Made by a program: the position numbers and the translations under genes
Part shown: one piece after another, positions 8,744-18,101 of the stretch
Layout of the letters: each line of letters begins with the position of its first letter
Numbering within the stretch: the stretch's first letter is position 1
The notes under the pieces: generated by a model
What the model saw: only the letters and a program-made list of their open reading frames with translations
Database searches by the model: none
What the model was told of the DNA's origin: nothing
NCBI GenBank assembly: GCA_900696685.1
Contig: CAADHA010000133.1
Span: 1 to 57,052, forward strand
Length of the DNA stretch: 57,052 nucleotides
DNA from: an uncultured Planctomycetota bacterium
Lineage (GTDB): Bacteria > Planctomycetota > Phycisphaerae > Phycisphaerales > UBA5793
Direction of reading: 5' to 3'

Positions 8744-9215
8744 GGAGGGCGGGCCTTTCTGGCGGGGTCTCGATTGGATCGGGCGCGCAGTCGATCGAAG
8801 TCGGCCTGCATTCATCCGTTCATCCGGATATTTGGATTGATCAATGACTCGATCATAGGCCGCGCGCGGGGCGGGGGACAGGGCGCGAGCCTCACTCGGT
8901 GGCGGTCTGCCCTCGTCATGCGCTTCTCGCGCAACTCGCCTGCGCCGCTGACCCGGCGTTGACGGATTTGATCATCATGGAATCCGATGCCTGTGCCGCC
9001 GAGACGACTCTGGACCCGAACATCGATCGACGGGAACTCGACATGGACCGCAATCAGTTGCCGGCGCTGCCGGCGTCCTCGGCGTGGGCGGAGCATCTCC
9101 TCCGCGCTGCGGGGAATCGCTGAGGCGGGAGCGATTGTCGTTGCGTTCCTCGTCCGTGGTTGAGTTGCTGCCGCGCGCTGGCCCGCGCCGCCATCGCTCG
9201 CTACCGTCCCCCCTT
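8744..9215. other. Divergent intergenic region between metK and gltX
   Basis: No gene is supported. Read on the metK strand, bases 8809-8828 contain two close direct copies of CGGATGAA, followed by the self-complementary ATCCGGAT (overlapping them) and TTGATCAA. These may be operator half-sites for metK control, but no known SAM riboswitch pattern was recognised. The gltX side has no strong ribosome binding site before the chosen ATG. Confidence 0.45.
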
Positions 9216-10916
9216 ATGACTGCCGACGCTTCATCCACGGTTCGCACCCGCTTTGCCCCTTCTCCCTCCGGCCACCTGCACGTCGGCGGGGCCCGTACGG
9301 CCCTGTTCTGCTGGGCCTATGCGCGGCAGCATGGCGGCCGCTTCATCCTCCGCATCGAAGACACCGACCAGAAGCGCAGCAGCGACGCGGCGAGCGTGGG
9401 CTTTCTGCGCGACCTCAAGTGGCTCGGCATCGAGTGGGATGAGGGGCCGGAGTTCACCGATCGCGACGGCTCGCGCTGCGGGGGCGGCGAGTACGGGCCG
9501 TACTTCCAGAGCAGGCGACTCGATCTCTACACGAAGTATCTCCAGCAACTCGTGCGCGAAGGCAAGGCGTACTACGCCTTCGACACCGCGGCCCAACTCG
9601 ACGCCCAGCGCAAGGCGGCGCGCGAGGCGGGGCGCAACTACCGCTATGACCGCGCAGCTGCGACGGCCCTCTCGCCCGGCGAGGTGCAGCGCCGGCGCGA
9701 CGCCGGTGAGCCGGCCGTGATCCGATTCAAGTTGCCTGATGAGCCGATCGTGATCCGCGACGAGATTCTCGGCGAGGCGACGATCCCAGCCGACCAACTC
9801 GATGACTTCGTCATCTGCAAGGCGGACGGGTTTCCGACGTACCACTTCGCCGTCGTGGTTGATGATGAACTCATGCAGGTGACGCACGTCATTCGAGCGC
9901 AGGAGCATTTCATGAACACGGCCCGGCACCTGCGGTTGCAGGAGGCGCTGGGTTTTCGCCGGCCGGTTTACGCGCACCTGCCGCTGATCTTCAACCCCGA
10001 CGGATCGAAGATGTCCAAGCGGGACAAGGACAAGGCGCTGCGGGCGGCGGTGAAGCAGCGGAGCGTGGGCGTCCCGCCCGTAGCGCCGGCCGCTGTCGCC
10101 GGAATCGCCGCCGACACCTTCGCCGCATGGCTCAAGGACAAGGACGCGCAACTCGAGTTCGACCAGGCGAACGCGCTCGCCGAGGCGCTCGGCGTGCCGC
10201 TGCCGGAGATCAACGTCGACGACTTCCGCCGCAGCGGCTACCTGCCCGGGGTGCTGTGCAACTACCTCGCGCTGCTCGGCTGGAACCCGGGCGGGGACGT
10301 TGAGAAGTTCGACAAGTCCTTTCTCGTCCAGCGATTCAGTTTCGACCGCGTGATGAAGGGCCCGGCGAAGTTCGACCGCGCCAAACTCCTCGCGTTCAAT
10401 CACGACGCGATCCAGGCGCTGTCGGCGGAGGAGTTCGTGCGCCTGTTCCGGGCGCACTGCGCCGAGTTCCATCCCGAGTTCATCGAGCGCCTCACGCCGG
10501 AGCACTTCGATCTCCTCGCGGCGGCGAACCACAAACGATCCAAGACGCTCGACGACCAGGTGCGATCAAGCCGCTTCTTCATCGATGGCGATGAGTCGAT
10601 CACATACGATGCGGCCGACAAGAACCTGCGCAAAGTGATGTGCGCCGGCGAGCCGACGGGAAAGGCGCACCTCGAAGCGCTGCTGCCGGTGCTCGAAGGC
10701 GTGAGCGACTGGAGCGTGGCGGGCCTGGAACAGGCGATCGGCGGCTACGTGCAGCAGCACGCCGGGGGCAACCTCGGCAAGGTCGCCCAGCCGCTGCGCA
10801 TCGCCGTATCGGGGACGACGATCAGCCCCGCGATCTACGAGACGCTGACGATCCTCGGGCACGACGCGACGCTCAATCGCATGAGAAGGTGCATCGAGGC
10901 GTTCGCGGGCGCGTGA
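9216..10916 (+). CDS. gltX: Glutamyl-tRNA synthetase
   Basis: A 566-residue class I aminoacyl-tRNA synthetase that charges tRNA-Glu. The HIGH-type signature is SGHLHVGGARTALF at residues 18-31, followed by FILRIEDTDQKRSS; the KMSKR signature is at Lys265 in SKMSKRDKDKAL. The anticodon-binding C-terminal half includes LLGWNPGGD and FSFDRVMKGPAKFD. The start at 9216 puts the family motif at the usual distance from the N-terminus; the longer frame from 9084 adds a Ser/Arg-rich stretch that does not look coded. Bases 10928-11410, just beyond its stop, hold a truncated transposase fragment on the opposite strand. glnS is also present, so an indirect tRNA-Gln route need not depend on this enzyme. 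Confidence 0.95.
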   Translation: MTADASSTVRTRFAPSPSGHLHVGGARTALFCWAYARQHGGRFILRIEDTDQKRSSDAASVGFLRDLKWLGIEWDEGPEFTDRDGSRCGGGEYGPYFQSRRLDLYTKYLQQLVREGKAYYAFDTAAQLDAQRKAAREAGRNYRYDRAAATALSPGEVQRRRDAGEPAVIRFKLPDEPIVIRDEILGEATIPADQLDDFVICKADGFPTYHFAVVVDDELMQVTHVIRAQEHFMNTARHLRLQEALGFRRPVYAHLPLIFNPDGSKMSKRDKDKALRAAVKQRSVGVPPVAPAAVAGIAADTFAAWLKDKDAQLEFDQANALAEALGVPLPEINVDDFRRSGYLPGVLCNYLALLGWNPGGDVEKFDKSFLVQRFSFDRVMKGPAKFDRAKLLAFNHDAIQALSAEEFVRLFRAHCAEFHPEFIERLTPEHFDLLAAANHKRSKTLDDQVRSSRFFIDGDESITYDAADKNLRKVMCAGEPTGKAHLEALLPVLEGVSDWSVAGLEQAIGGYVQQHAGGNLGKVAQPLRIAVSGTTISPAIYETLTILGHDATLNRMRRCIEAFAGA

Positions 10917-10927
10917 GAGCGCGTGCA

Positions 10928-11410
10928 CACGTCTGCGGGGGTGTAGAGGTACACGTCATACGGGCGCGCCGATACCACGGGGTGGTGGGCGCTGATCTCG
11001 CGCGGGAAGCGAAGACGCAAGCGGTCGCACACGCTCTGCGCGAAATGCTCCCACATCGCCACTCCGTCGTCGCGATGAATGCGAATCACGAAATGCGCAT
11101 GATTGCACAATACCGCGCACGCCCAGCATGTGTACTTCCTGCCGCGCACGACCTCTCCCAGCGCCTCCGAGGCGGCTTGGCTCTTCGCCTCATCCATCCA
11201 GATCAGCGGAAAGTTCAGCAGCGGCTCCGCCCGCGCGTGAAACGCCCGCAACTCGCCGCGCGAGGGTTGCAGATGTTCAGGCTTGCGCCCGTGGTGAATC
11301 TCACCAAGGGGAGCAAACTTCTCATCGATGAACTCGTTCGACCCCGAACCGCGCAGGTCATTGGGGAGCCAGTGCCCGTAGAGCATCACGATCAGGTGGT
11401 GTCCGATCAC
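10928..11410 (-). pseudogene. 3'-truncated Y1 (HUH) transposase-like remnant
   Basis: From a GTG at 11410 the frame reads as a protein of the REP-associated or IS200-type Y1_Tnp class: [20 protein letters not shown] at the start and the HUH motif in CNHAHFVIRIHRDD. Likeness ends at about LYTPADV, base 10928, only 12 bases from the gltX stop. Beyond that the frame continues to 10835 purely antisense to gltX, with no transposase-like sequence. The end of the domain, expected to carry further conserved residues, is therefore missing and the gene is most likely dead. It lies between two tRNA synthetase genes. Confidence 0.72.
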
Positions 11411-11499
11411 TCTCTTCGCCACGACGTTCCATCTTATCCGACACCGCTTGCGTCTTCGCCTCACGCGGCGCCCATCGCGCCCCGCTACCATTGCTCCCT

Positions 11500-13197
11500 A
11501 TGGAATCAACCACGAAACCGCTCGACTTCATCCGCGCGATGGTCGCCGACGACCTCCGCACCGGCCGGCACGGCGGGCGCGTCATCACGCGCTTTCCCCC
11601 CGAGCCCAACGGTTACCTCCACATCGGGCACGCCAAGAGCATCTGCCTCAACTTCGGCATCCCGCAAGAGTTCAAAGACCAGGCGGCCGCCGGCGCCCGA
11701 TGCAATCTCCGCTTCGACGACACCAACCCGACCACCGAGGAGCAGGAGTACATCGACGCCATCAAGCGCGACATCCGCTGGCTCGGCTTCGACTGGGGCG
11801 AGCACGAGTATTACGCGAGCGACTACTTCGAGCAGTTGTACGAGTGGGCGATTCAACTCATCAAGGCCGGAAAGGCGTACGTCTGCGACCTCAGCGCCGA
11901 GGAAATCAGCCGCACGCGCGGCACGCTCACCCAGCCCGGCATGCCCAGCCCGCACCGCGACCGCAGCGTGGAGGAGAATCTCGATCTCTTCGCGCGCATG
12001 CGCAAGGGCGAGTTTCCCGACGGCTCGCGCGTCCTGCGGGCGAAGATCGACATGAACTCGCCCAACCTCAACCTGCGCGACCCGGTCATGTACCGCATCC
12101 TCCACGAAGAGCATCCGCGCACCGGTACCGCGTGGTGCATCTACCCCATGTACGACTACGCGCACGGCCAGAGCGATTCGATCGAGAAGATCACCCACTC
12201 GCTCTGCACGCTCGAGTTCGAGGATCACCGCCCGCTCTACGACTGGTTCATCGAGCAACTGGGCATCTTCCCGAGCCGGCAGACGGAGTTCAACCGCCTC
12301 AACCTCACGCACACGATCGTGACCAAGCGCAAGTTGCGCACCCTCGTGGAGAAGGGGCACGTGCGCGGCTGGGACGATCCGCGCATGCCGACGCTCTCGG
12401 CCCTGCGGCGGCGCGGCTATCCGCCGGCCGCGATCCGCGCCTTCTGCGAGGGCGTCGGGTTGAGCAAGCGCGAGCAGACGATCGAAATCGCACGCCTCGA
12501 GTTCCACGTGCGCGAGGAACTCAACCGCACGGCCGACCGCGTCATGGCGGTGCTCGATCCGCTGCGGCTGGTCGTGACGAACTTTTCCGAGGGCCAGGTC
12601 GAGCAGATGGAGGCGGTAAACAACCCGGAGGATGCAGCGGCCGGCAAGCGCACCGTGCCTTTCTCGAAGGACCTGTACATCGAGCGCGACGACTTCATGG
12701 AGAATCCGCCTGCCAAGTTCTTCCGCCTCGCGCCGGGGCGCGAGGTGCGCCTGCGCTACGGCTACTGGGTGACGTGTACCGACGTGGTCAAGGATGCCGC
12801 GGGCAACGTGGTCGAGGTGCGATGCACCTACGACCCGCTCACGCGCGGCGGCGACAACCCGCCGGACGGCCGCAAGGTCAAGGGCACGATCCACTGGGTC
12901 AGCGCTGAGCACGCGCTCGACGCCGAAGTGCGGTTGTATGACACACTGTTCAGCAAAGAAGACCCCAACGATGTGCCCGAAGGCGGCGACTGGCTGGACA
13001 ACCTCAATCCCGATTCACTCAGGATCGTGAAGGGTGCGAAGGTCGAGCCGTCGCTGGCCACGGCCCGAGCCGGCGCCACGTTCCAGTTCGAGCGCCTGGG
13101 GTACTTCTGTGTTGATCCCGATTCCGAGTCAAGGCGTCTGGTCTTCAACCGCACGGTGACGCTGAAGGATTCGTGGGCGAAGGGGCAGAAGGGATGA
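11500..13197 (+). CDS. glnS: Glutaminyl-tRNA synthetase
   Basis: A 565-residue class I synthetase charging tRNA-Gln directly with glutamine. The signature [20 protein letters not shown] is present, then [12 protein letters not shown], typical of GlnRS. The KMSKS-like loop reads [12 protein letters not shown], close to the VMSKRKL form used by this family. The C-terminal beta-barrel anticodon-binding domain follows ([16 protein letters not shown]). The ATG at 11500 is preferred to an in-frame TTG at 11491. Having glnS means this organism need not rely only on Glu-tRNA-Gln amidotransfer. It follows gltX at a distance of about 580 bases, the gap holding the transposase remnant. Confidence 0.95.
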   Translation: MESTTKPLDFIRAMVADDLRTGRHGGRVITRFPPEPNGYLHIGHAKSICLNFGIPQEFKDQAAAGARCNLRFDDTNPTTEEQEYIDAIKRDIRWLGFDWGEHEYYASDYFEQLYEWAIQLIKAGKAYVCDLSAEEISRTRGTLTQPGMPSPHRDRSVEENLDLFARMRKGEFPDGSRVLRAKIDMNSPNLNLRDPVMYRILHEEHPRTGTAWCIYPMYDYAHGQSDSIEKITHSLCTLEFEDHRPLYDWFIEQLGIFPSRQTEFNRLNLTHTIVTKRKLRTLVEKGHVRGWDDPRMPTLSALRRRGYPPAAIRAFCEGVGLSKREQTIEIARLEFHVREELNRTADRVMAVLDPLRLVVTNFSEGQVEQMEAVNNPEDAAAGKRTVPFSKDLYIERDDFMENPPAKFFRLAPGREVRLRYGYWVTCTDVVKDAAGNVVEVRCTYDPLTRGGDNPPDGRKVKGTIHWVSAEHALDAEVRLYDTLFSKEDPNDVPEGGDWLDNLNPDSLRIVKGAKVEPSLATARAGATFQFERLGYFCVDPDSESRRLVFNRTVTLKDSWAKGQKG

Positions 13198-13204
13198 GGC
13201 GATA

Positions 13205-13367
13205 ACCAGGCCGAAGCGCCAGCGAGGACGAACAGGGCGACGGTGCGTGGCGACTGGATCGCGCGGTCAACAACACGGCCCACTCCGAGGGAATGCGGAG
13301 GTTCGCCGTGCCCGGACAGGCGGCGATGGAATCGCGGCACTCGTCCTCGCCGGCGCGTCGGCGTGGT
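13205..13367. repeat. 27-bp inverted repeat pair between glnS and the radical SAM gene
   Basis: Bases 13205-13231 and 13341-13367 are inverted copies matching at 24 of 27 positions, 109 bases apart. The arm has the core CGAAGCGCCAGCGAGGA, the same family as the pair at 7359-7458 and the tandem units at 54735-54836. The left arm starts 8 bases after the glnS stop. It fits an extragenic palindromic (REP/BIME-like) element. Confidence 0.72.
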
Positions 13368-13398
13368 CATGTGTTCTCGGCGTTCGTACAATGTTCGG

Positions 13399-14616
13399 AT
13401 GTTCCCCGCAGACGCTCAAACTGGCGGCGATGAGCATGAATACCCCGACGCCCTCCCCGACGGCGATGTGCGCGGGCGCGGGGCGGCGCTCAATCCCGGC
13501 AACCGATACGTCGGGCGCGATCCGAAGCACGGCGTCATCCGCCGCCTGCACGTCCTCGGCGAACACCTCGACGAAGTTCATCGCGCGCGAACTAACGGAG
13601 ACGCCGACGCGTGTCCCGCCTCTTCCCAGGTCCGCACTGAAGTCCGCCCCGACGCGACGCGCACCATCATCAACCGCGTTGACTCCCCCGACATCTCCTT
13701 CCACTGGTCCATCAATCCTTACCGCGGCTGCGAGCACGGATGCATCTACTGCTATGCCCGCCCGGATCACGAGCGGCTCGGATGGTCCTGCGGCCTGGAC
13801 TTCGAGACGAAGATCATCGCCAAGTTCGATGCGCCGCGACTCCTGCGCCGCGAACTGGCGCACCCGAAGTGGGCCGGCGAAACGATCGTCCTCTCCGGCG
13901 TGACGGATCCCTATCAGCCCGTCGAGCGCGACCTTCGCGTCACGCGCGGCTGCCTGGAAGTGTTGGCCGAGTGCCGCCAGTGCGTGGGCATCGTGACCAA
14001 GAGCCGCCTCGTCCTGCGCGATCTCGATCTCTTCGTCGAACTGGCGAAGCACAACGCGGTGCGCGTCGGGCTGAGCGTGACGACGCTGGACAATCGCCTG
14101 GCGTCAAAGATGGAGCCTCGCGCCTCGAGTCCGGCGGAGCGGCTCGAAGCGCTCGCGGCCCTGCGCGACGCGGGCATTCCGACCTTTGCGATGCTTGCGC
14201 CGGTCATTCCCGGCCTCAACGACCGCGAGATTCCAGCGCTGCTCGAGGCGGTTTCGCAGGCGGGGGCGCAAAGCGCCGGGTACATCCTGCTGCGCCTGCC
14301 GCACCAGATCAAGGCGCTGTTTCTGGACTGGCTGGCGAGGCACTTCCCGGACCGGGCGGGGCGCGTCGAGTCGCTCATGCGCCAGATGCGCGGCGGCGAA
14401 CTGTACGATCCCGCCTTCGGAGTGCGGCAGCGCGGCCGGGGGCCGGTCGCCGCGCAGATCAACACGCTCTTCGAGACCTTCTCGCGGCGTTCCGGGCTCA
14501 ATGAGCCGATGGCGCCGCTCAACCACGGCGCGTTCAGACGCCCGATCATCCCGGCGGCCGACGCGGATTCCTCGAGCGATGAGGGTCAGTTATCGCTCTT
14601 CGGCGAATCGCGCTGA
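13399..14616 (+). CDS. Radical SAM protein, PA0069/Rv2578c-like, with C-terminal clamp-type motif
   Basis: A 405-residue radical SAM protein of the SplB-related family often called PA0069 family. The cluster motif CEHGCIYCYA places Cys111, Cys115 and Cys118 for the 4Fe-4S cluster; NPYRG precedes it, and SGVTDPYQPVE and TKSRLVLRDLD follow as in relatives. The extreme C-terminus reads QLSLF (397-401), matching the consensus QL(S/D)LF used to bind the bacterial sliding clamp DnaN. That suggests a DNA-linked role, which is an inference. The start at 13399 is the nearest ATG; the longer frame from 13243 runs through the repeat arm and is unlikely. Confidence 0.85.
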   Translation: MFPADAQTGGDEHEYPDALPDGDVRGRGAALNPGNRYVGRDPKHGVIRRLHVLGEHLDEVHRARTNGDADACPASSQVRTEVRPDATRTIINRVDSPDISFHWSINPYRGCEHGCIYCYARPDHERLGWSCGLDFETKIIAKFDAPRLLRRELAHPKWAGETIVLSGVTDPYQPVERDLRVTRGCLEVLAECRQCVGIVTKSRLVLRDLDLFVELAKHNAVRVGLSVTTLDNRLASKMEPRASSPAERLEALAALRDAGIPTFAMLAPVIPGLNDREIPALLEAVSQAGAQSAGYILLRLPHQIKALFLDWLARHFPDRAGRVESLMRQMRGGELYDPAFGVRQRGRGPVAAQINTLFETFSRRSGLNEPMAPLNHGAFRRPIIPAADADSSSDEGQLSLFGESR

Positions 14617-14779
14617 CGGTTTGATGACGGCTCCACCATCGTCCGAAACTGCGGGGCGCGGCGCAGGCGTCACAGATTCCGCCCATTCGCCCTCTCCACT
14701 GCTTTCGCAGCGCCTTGCAGTCGAGATTAATTGTAGAGTTCTCTACCGGAGGGCCCGGCTTTCACGGGCACACGCGATC

Positions 14780-15352
14780 ATGCGACTGATTCTCGACAGC
14801 CTGATGGCCGTGGTGCTCGCGGCGCTGTTGGCGGGAATCCTGCTCCATCAGAGGCAAGAGCAGCAGCAGCAGCGCGACATCGATGCCCTGCGCGCCAACG
14901 TCCGCCTCATTCAGCAGCAGGTCATGCTCCAGGCGGCCCTGGAGCGCGTGCCCCGCAACGAGTACGGCTTTCCCATCACTATCGACCCTCAGTGGTTCGG
15001 CGACATCGTGCCCCGCAACCCCCTTCTGGGCAGCGGCCGGCCGTGGATGGAAGTTGCCGGGGCCGACGAGGCTCGCCTCATCCATCCCGCCGTTCGCACC
15101 GGCGATGGCGCCGCGACCGCGTGCTTCTGGTACAACCCCGTCACCGGCATCGTCCGCGCACGCGTTCCGCACATCGTCAGCGATGAGCGCACGCTCGAGT
15201 TGTACAACTTCGTGAACGGGAGCAGCCTGTCGAGCCTCTTCGCTCCAGGCGAGTCCGCCTCGGGCGATGGAGTCGCCGCGCCCGGCCGACCGCTCATTCA
15301 CAAGTCAGACACGCCGGTGCTGCCCGACGCACTCGCGTCGCTGCGCCGCTGA
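14780..15352 (+). CDS. Membrane-anchored pseudopilin-like protein, hypothetical
   Basis: A 190-residue protein with one N-terminal membrane segment (LILDSLMAVVLAALLAGILL), a Gln-rich amphipathic helix (QRQEQQQQRDIDALRANV) and a globular C-terminal domain with YGFPITIDPQWFG and CFWYNPVTGIVRARVP. The layout recalls type II secretion pseudopilins, but no prepilin peptidase motif (G before FTLxE) is present. No strong ribosome binding site precedes the ATG; a small palindrome GTAGAGTTCTCTAC lies about 45 bases upstream. It may be monocistronic, since the next gene is convergent and only 2 bases away. Confidence 0.7.
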   Translation: MRLILDSLMAVVLAALLAGILLHQRQEQQQQRDIDALRANVRLIQQQVMLQAALERVPRNEYGFPITIDPQWFGDIVPRNPLLGSGRPWMEVAGADEARLIHPAVRTGDGAATACFWYNPVTGIVRARVPHIVSDERTLELYNFVNGSSLSSLFAPGESASGDGVAAPGRPLIHKSDTPVLPDALASLRR

Positions 15353-15354
15353 AA

Positions 15355-15687
15355 TCACCAGTCGCAGGGATCATCGCGGTAGCGCCGGTCGCGATACAGC
15401 TCGTTTCGATAGCCGTCGTCGCCGTAGCGTCGGAAACGGCTCTTTTCCTTGTCGCTCTCGTTGCCGACAGCGTATCCGACGCCCAGGCCGATTGCCGTGC
15501 CGATGAGCGTGGCCTCGGTGTTGTGGCCGATGGCCTGGCCGGCGAGGGCGCCGAGACCGGCGCCGATCAGCGCTCCGCTCTGGGCGTCGCTCTGGCAGCC
15601 TGCGACCAGTGCGAACGCCAGCGCCAGGCCGCAAGACACGCCGCACCTCCCCGCAGCCGATTTCGATTCCATCCGGTGGCCGTTCAT
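15355..15687 (-). CDS. Glycine-zipper lipoprotein
   Basis: A 110-residue protein. The start at 15687 has AAGGAG (complement of 15698-15703) at good spacing; the longer frame to 15921 lacks support. The signal sequence ends in the lipobox LVAGC. The mature part has two glycine-zipper segments, GALIGAGLGALAGQAIG and ATLIGTAIGLGVGYAVG, which form membrane-inserting hairpins in outer membrane lipoproteins such as SlyB-like proteins. The tail is rich in Arg, Tyr and Asp. A role in envelope integrity is likely but unproved. It is convergent with the pseudopilin-like gene. Confidence 0.78.
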   Translation of the reverse strand: MNGHRMESKSAAGRCGVSCGLALAFALVAGCQSDAQSGALIGAGLGALAGQAIGHNTEATLIGTAIGLGVGYAVGNESDKEKSRFRRYGDDGYRNELYRDRRYRDDPCDW

Positions 15688-15923
15688 GGATTTCGTGCTC
15701 CTTCTGCCCGATGAATCAGTCGTATCTGCACGTCCGGACCTTGCCGGAGCCGTCGCATGAGGGACGCACGAAGGCAGGTCGGTATTCCCTCCGATTCCGG
15801 TCGACCCCGGACCCGGAGACCCCTCCCATCGCTGCTCCAACGGCCCCGCGCGTTTGGGCGAGATAGGATGGGTGGGAGGGGCGCACGTGAGGCTCCCCGC
15901 GCGGAATCCGGAGACCCCCAATC

Positions 15924-16622
15924 ATGGTCATACAGAGCAGACTTGCTTCGAGTTACCTGATGCGGAGGGTCATACTCACGCTGATCTTCTTCGTCTTCGG
16001 CTGCTGGGGCATCTACGACGGCTGGTTCGCCTGGCCGCCGCAACACAAGCGCTGGAAGGAATACTCCGAAGTCTTTGTTCCCCTCGAAGAGCGCGTCCGG
16101 CGAGGCGAGAGCCTCGTCGGTTCTGACCAGGGCCTGTACCTCCGTCTCAAGGACGAGTATGCCAAGCCTCCACGCGAACGGACGGAGATCGACATCTTCT
16201 TCCAGAAGTTCGTCGTGGTCCCGGTGTGCTTCGTCGTGGCGGGGCTGTTCGTAGCGACGTGGGTTCTGGCGGCCCGCCGCCGCTACACCTACAACGAGGA
16301 CGGCAGCCTTGTCTCGCCTGAGGGCGCCTTCCGCGCCGACGAGATGACCGGCATCGACATGACGCGCTGGATGTCCAAGTCCATCGCCATGCTCGAGATC
16401 AAGGGTGGGCCGAAGGCGGGAGGCACGGCCGTCAAACTCGACGCCTGGATCTACGCCGGACTCGAAGAGGTCATCGAAGCCCTCAACCGCCGATTCCACC
16501 CCGAAGAGTACCAGCCGAGCACATCGCGTGAAGAGACACCGGCGCCGGAAGGTCATCCGCCTGTCGATGTCTCTGGAGCGCCTGAGTCCGCTCAGACAGA
16601 CGAAGACGCGGCGCCGCGGTAA
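15924..16622 (+). CDS. Two-pass membrane protein of unknown function
   Basis: A 232-residue protein with GGAGA at 15910-15914, 9 bases before the ATG. Two hydrophobic segments are visible, at about 15-30 (VILTLIFFVFGCWGIYDG) and about 95-115 (FVVVPVCFVVAGLFVATWVL), with a charged region between. After the second segment comes a domain of about 80 residues (YTYNEDGSLVSPEGAF, then MTRWMSKSIAMLEIKGG) that may be a compact beta-domain, and a disordered acidic/Pro tail. No family was recognised. Confidence 0.7.
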   Translation: MVIQSRLASSYLMRRVILTLIFFVFGCWGIYDGWFAWPPQHKRWKEYSEVFVPLEERVRRGESLVGSDQGLYLRLKDEYAKPPRERTEIDIFFQKFVVVPVCFVVAGLFVATWVLAARRRYTYNEDGSLVSPEGAFRADEMTGIDMTRWMSKSIAMLEIKGGPKAGGTAVKLDAWIYAGLEEVIEALNRRFHPEEYQPSTSREETPAPEGHPPVDVSGAPESAQTDEDAAPR

Positions 16623-16728
16623 GGCGCCGCCCGGCGTCAATGCCCCGGCGCGATGGAAGCGATGGCGCACGCGATCCTGGTCGACACAACGCGCCCGATC
16701 GCACCGTCACTGGATTCTTCGATGCCCC

Positions 16729-18063
16729 CTACGGCACGGCGATCTGCATCTGGCTGCGGATCGCCCACTGCCCCTCTTCTCCCGCCCCGTCTGCAAGCAG
16801 GCCCGTCGCACCAACAGTCGTCGGCACGTGGTCGAAGGCGTAAATCCAGTCCGTCGTCCACTTCCAGCCGTGCTTGCGGAAGTAGTAGTTGAAGCCGAGG
16901 GTGACGATGCTCAGGTCGCCGAGGCCGGCGAAGCCGTCGAAGTCAAACCACTCATAGCGGGCGAAGACTTCGAACTTGTCCGGCACGAGATGGAGGCCGC
17001 CCTGAACGACGAGTCCGAACTGGTCAAACTCCGGCGCGGCCGTCGCGTTGGGGCTGGTGTGTATGCCGACCACCCATCCGGAGAGACTTGCTCCTCCGAA
17101 TTCGATCATGGCGTCGATGGTCCATGTGAGGACTTTCGTCTCCTCGGCGGCGGTGCCGTACTCGCCGTCCTGCCAGTGGATTGCGCCGCCGACGAGGGCG
17201 CCGAACTCGTCGGTGCTCCAGGAGGTGAAATCGGCGAACTGCTTCCAGTTGTCGCCCGCGATCATGGTCTCGGCCCGCGCCGTAAAGGCCCACTCGGTGC
17301 CGTCCACGTTGAACGGCGTGTTGCGGCTCTGCACGTGCGGTGCGGCGAGCGACGGGATGCGATTGCCGTCGCTGAACGCGGCCCAGAAGCGCCACGTCTC
17401 GTTCTCATAGGAAAGCCACGTGCCCTGCACCCGGCCGAGAGAGGTGAGCGCGTTGATGTAGGACCGATCCACCGCCAACTGCACGATGTCTCCCATGACC
17501 TGCTCGCGGATGAAGGGCGCCTTCACCTGCCCCCACGACCAGGACCAGCCCTGCCCGAGCCTCCACGCGACATTGGCGTCTTCGAGAACCGCTGCACCTG
17601 TGTTCGCATCGAATGCGAACTGGATGGAGTAGGTAAGGTCACTCGATCCGGCGTGCCCGCGCACGCCGAACTTGGTGGCGCTGTTCTCGAAGCCGAAGGT
17701 GTCGCGATCCGCGGAGTCCCTGCTGTTGAAGACGCTTCGGAACATCCCATACCCGTAGAAGTTGGCGTCAAAAGTGCCGTCTTCATTGCTCAGGAAGAAG
17801 CCCTGGCCCTCGCGAAAGCCGGCCACGGCTCCGCCCTGAAGCAGGCTGGAGCGGCCGGCGCTGTCTTCCAGTGCCTCACGTACGAACGCCGCCGTCTGCT
17901 CGCGGTTGAGCCACGAACTGCTCTCGGCTCGAATACGGGCGATCTGCGCCTCGATCGCGGCAATCCGCGCCTCCGTGTCCTCACCCGCAACGCAGGCGGC
18001 TGATGCCGAGTAGCCGGAGATTGCCGCGACCAGCGCTGCTCCCATTAGGCCCGTGATTCGCAT
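16729..18063 (-). CDS. Outer membrane porin with N-terminal coiled coil (first of tandem pair)
   Basis: A 444-residue outer membrane beta-barrel protein. After the signal peptide (about 30 residues) is a heptad-like helix (TEARIAAIEAQIARIRAES), then EGQGFFLSNEDGTFDANF, which starts the barrel; repeated amphipathic strands follow to the end, WAIRSQMQIAVP. The pattern resembles phosphate-selective OprP/OprO-type porins as found in planctomycetes. It is clearly paralogous to the next upstream gene on the same strand. The ATG at 18063 is preferred to a TTG at 18090, which would lie closer to the terminator-like leader at 18102-18196. Substrate unknown. Confidence 0.83.
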   Translation of the reverse strand: MRITGLMGAALVAAISGYSASAACVAGEDTEARIAAIEAQIARIRAESSSWLNREQTAAFVREALEDSAGRSSLLQGGAVAGFREGQGFFLSNEDGTFDANFYGYGMFRSVFNSRDSADRDTFGFENSATKFGVRGHAGSSDLTYSIQFAFDANTGAAVLEDANVAWRLGQGWSWSWGQVKAPFIREQVMGDIVQLAVDRSYINALTSLGRVQGTWLSYENETWRFWAAFSDGNRIPSLAAPHVQSRNTPFNVDGTEWAFTARAETMIAGDNWKQFADFTSWSTDEFGALVGGAIHWQDGEYGTAAEETKVLTWTIDAMIEFGGASLSGWVVGIHTSPNATAAPEFDQFGLVVQGGLHLVPDKFEVFARYEWFDFDGFAGLGDLSIVTLGFNYYFRKHGWKWTTDWIYAFDHVPTTVGATGLLADGAGEEGQWAIRSQMQIAVP

Positions 18064-18101
18064 GACTTGATCCAGGTGGTTCGGTTGCAAGGTACTGCCT
18101 T

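Noticed and set aside
14186-14779. N-terminal extension of the pseudopilin-like gene into the radical SAM gene
   Set aside because: It is the shifted frame of the radical SAM gene, Arg-rich and without sense; the membrane segment defines the start near 14780.
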